Below, piece after piece: positions 29,309-30,817 of a stretch of 30,817 bases of DNA (within the stretch, counting starts at the first letter, position 1; every line of letters begins with the position of its first letter). The notes under the pieces are model-generated. The model was not told the origin of the DNA, searched no databases, and saw only the letters and a program-made list of their open reading frames with translations. Source of the stretch: Iamia sp035575815. GTDB taxonomy: Bacteria > Actinomycetota > Acidimicrobiia > Acidimicrobiales > Iamiaceae. The translations under genes were made by a program, and so were the position numbers. Location of the stretch: assembly GCF_035575815.1 (NCBI RefSeq), contig NZ_DATLXO010000142.1:1-30817 (forward strand), written 5' to 3'.

Positions 29309-29422
29309 AACGCACTGGCCGAGTCGACCATCGGCCTCTACAAGACCGAGCTCGTCCATCGAGAAGGACCCTGGCGCAACGTCGCCGACCTCGAGCTCGC
29401 CACCCTCGGCTGGGTTCACTAC
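29309..29422 (+). mobile_element. IS3-family transposase (OrfB) remnant, right half
   Basis: The reading NALAESTIGLYKTELVHREG, then PWRNVADLELATLGWVHY, is the conserved C-terminal part of IS3 OrfB and contains the catalytic Glu of the DDE triad. Similarity is lost after WVHY, where FNHRRLH-like sequence would be expected. It continues the left half at 27888-27935 once the IS110 element is removed. Confidence 0.85.
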
Positions 29423-29730
29423 ATCACCCTCGACGGCGGAACGCCGGAGGGCTCATGTGGACCGACGCTGGGTCGGCCGCAGCACCCCCGAGGCGCTCTT
29501 CGCGAGCTCGGCTCGGCAGTCGGTGACGAACGCCGACGCCGCCGACGTCACCAGCATCGCCAGTTCGACTGGTGGAGGGGGCACCGGGGAGGTCCGTGAG
29601 AGATCAGCGCGTCCTGGATGGCGGATCCCCAAGGGGACGGGGCGCGACCCATCGCGTCCGCGGCGGGTCGCGAAGAAGCCTCTGGTGGCCTCGTTCCCGA
29701 GCTGAAGTCTGCTTGCACTCCCCGACCGCC
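29423..29730. other. ~310-bp gap without a recognisable gene
   Basis: Open frames here look like shadows. A perfect 8-bp inverted repeat, CGCGACCC (29643-29650)/GGGTCGCG (29665-29672), could form a hairpin. There is nothing else I can support. Confidence 0.3.
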
Positions 29731-29760
29731 AACTAAAGCAATGGACGGATCGCTATAGTT
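29731..29760 (+). promoter_or_regulatory. Operator-promoter of the second Fic gene
   Basis: AACTAAAGC (29731-29739) and GCTATAGTT (29752-29760) form an inverted repeat matching at 8 of 9 positions. TATAGT (29754-29759) inside the right arm is a -10 box. A ribosome site AAGGAG (29791-29796) precedes ATG 29801 by 4 nt, so this gene, unlike many here, has a leader. Confidence 0.5.
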
Positions 29761-29800
29761 ACAGTGGACCGTCGGAAGGCGACGTTCAACAAGGAGCACG

Positions 29801-30817
29801 ATGCGACCCGAGGCGTTCACCTCGACCGAGCGAGGTCGGGTCCGCAGGACACCGGAGGGGTTCTGGGCGTTCGTCCCTGCCGAGATGCCGCGACAGTTCT
29901 CCCTGTCCGACGAGGTGGTGAAGCTGCTCGACGAGGCGACCGGCGCGGTGCACCGCCTCGGCGGCGTCGGTCGCCTCATCCCCAACCCGCACCTGCTCAT
30001 CGGACCGCACCTCCGCTTGGAGGCGGTGCTCAGCTCACGGATCGAGGGCACGAAGACCGACGTCGGCCAGCTGTTGCTGTTCGAGGCCGGGCAGGTCCCG
30101 TCGCGTGAGGCCGCCGACGATGCCGAGGAGGTCAACAACTACGTCGTGGCGATGGAACACGGCCTCGCCCGCGTCCGCGGTGGCTTCCCCATCTCGATCC
30201 GCCTCTTCCGCGAGATGCACGAGCGCCTGCTCCAAGGGGTCCGCGGCCAGCATCGGCGACCGGGCGAGCTGCGCACGAGCCCGGTCTGGATCGGCGGCGC
30301 CACGCTCGATGACGCCGTGTTCGTGCCCCCGCCGCCGGATGACATGCAACGCGCCCTCGGTGATCTCGAGAAGTTCCTGCACGAGCGGGACCTCCCCCTG
30401 CTGGTGCAGCTCGCCGTCGCGCACTACCAGTTCGAGGCGATCCACCCGTTCCTCGACGGCAACGGCCGGATCGGGCGCCTCATGATCCCGCTGATGTTGG
30501 TGTTGCGGGATGCGCTCCCCCAGCCGCTGCTGTACCTGTCCGCCTACTTCGAGCAGCACCGCGGCGAGTACTACGACCACCTCCTCGTCACCAGCCAGCA
30601 AGGCGACCTCATGCCCTGGATCGCCTTCTTCCTCCGCGGCGTCCAAAGGCAGGCACGAGACTCCGAGGAGCGGACCGTCCGTCTCGTCGAGCTGCAACAC
30701 CAGCTCCGCAACGCCCTGCTCGACGAGGGCCGACCCAACTCGGTGGTCCGCCTCGCCGAACAGCTCTTCTCGATCCCCGTGGTCACCGCCGGGCGGGTCG
30801 AGGCGATGATCGGCGTC
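29801..30817 (+). CDS. Fic family protein with N-terminal inhibitory helix (3' end outside window)
   Basis: 339 codons are open from ATG 29801 to the window edge. An N-terminal Fic_N-like region includes the inhibitory motif [ST]xxxE[GN] as SSRIEG (78-83), whose Glu82 would occupy the ATP gamma-phosphate site. The Fic core follows with HPFLDGNGRIGR (215-226): catalytic His215, Asp219, GNGR. The C-terminal part (RLVELQHQLRNALLDEG; NSVVRLAEQLFSIPVVTAGR) looks like a winged helix that may bind DNA. It is thus a self-inhibited AMPylase with complete active-site residues, in contrast to the first Fic protein, which uses a separate partner. The -10 box lies within an inverted repeat, suggesting autoregulation. 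Confidence 0.92.
   Translation, partial: MRPEAFTSTERGRVRRTPEGFWAFVPAEMPRQFSLSDEVVKLLDEATGAVHRLGGVGRLIPNPHLLIGPHLRLEAVLSSRIEGTKTDVGQLLLFEAGQVPSREAADDAEEVNNYVVAMEHGLARVRGGFPISIRLFREMHERLLQGVRGQHRRPGELRTSPVWIGGATLDDAVFVPPPPDDMQRALGDLEKFLHERDLPLLVQLAVAHYQFEAIHPFLDGNGRIGRLMIPLMLVLRDALPQPLLYLSAYFEQHRGEYYDHLLVTSQQGDLMPWIAFFLRGVQRQARDSEERTVRLVELQHQLRNALLDEGRPNSVVRLAEQLFSIPVVTAGRVEAMIGV

Noticed and set aside
29643..29672. 8-bp inverted repeat as an IS3 terminal repeat
   Set aside because: Too short, GC-rich, and not matched by a partner on the left side of the IS3 remnant.
1..30817. CRISPR array
   Set aside because: No regularly spaced repeats of 24-40 bp were seen; the only short repeats are the operator-like ones listed.

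Overview
The window is very GC-rich and third codon positions are almost always G or C. Start codons are often GTG, the tRNA genes lack an encoded CCA end, and many genes carry a TANNNT box only 6-9 nt before the start codon, as leaderless actinobacterial mRNAs do. Gene content (an SCO7613-type membrane protein, a PaaX-like regulator, a WYL regulator, an acyl-ACP desaturase and a MecA_N-type PBP) also points to an actinobacterium. An Acidimicrobiia-like lineage is my guess and is not proven.

Layout. 1-5.4 kb (minus strand): an RTX-repeat/M91 metallopeptidase split by a frame change, an ABC exporter, a TauE/SafE permease, a PaaX-like regulator and a thioredoxin-like [2Fe-2S] protein. 5.4-6.6 kb: a membrane fatty-acid desaturase and tRNA-Ser(TGA). 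6.6-13.1 kb is an accessory zone rich in toxin-antitoxin-like genes and debris: Fic with a ribbon-helix-helix partner and a palindromic operator, an MNT/HEPN pair whose HEPN gene is visibly broken, a GNAT-AAA+ fusion, a VapC-like scrap, an orphan FitA-like antitoxin, a SUMF1-domain protein and an MBL hydrolase lacking its N-terminus. 13.1-22.1 kb is mostly housekeeping: a metallophosphoesterase, an EamA transporter, a divergent WYL regulator and alpha/beta hydrolase with an operator between them, tRNA-Ser(GCT), a lysozyme-like secreted protein with a CRP-like site and structured leader, an acyl-ACP desaturase under a perfect 22-bp palindrome, and a 903-aa polytopic protein. 22.1-23.5 kb: tRNA-Arg(ACG) followed directly by a tyrosine integrase. 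23.8-27.6 kb: a penicillin-binding protein divergent from a LysR-serine hydrolase operon. 27.6-29.4 kb: nested mobile DNA, with an IS110 element inside an IS3 transposase remnant. 29.7 kb to the end: a second, self-inhibited Fic protein that runs off the window.

Most notable: (1) the IS110 insertion can be placed to within a base because the two IS3 halves join cleanly. Its 5' non-coding end shows two stem-loops with short guide-like matches to both element ends and to the target, the layout expected of a bridge RNA. (2) The HEPN gene has two identifiable lesions: a Gln-to-stop change and an 8-bp tandem duplication. (3) The lysR of the PBP/LysR/hydrolase module is preceded by a 13-codon leader ORF whose stop overlaps its start. 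(4) Leaderless-type promoters recur across the window.
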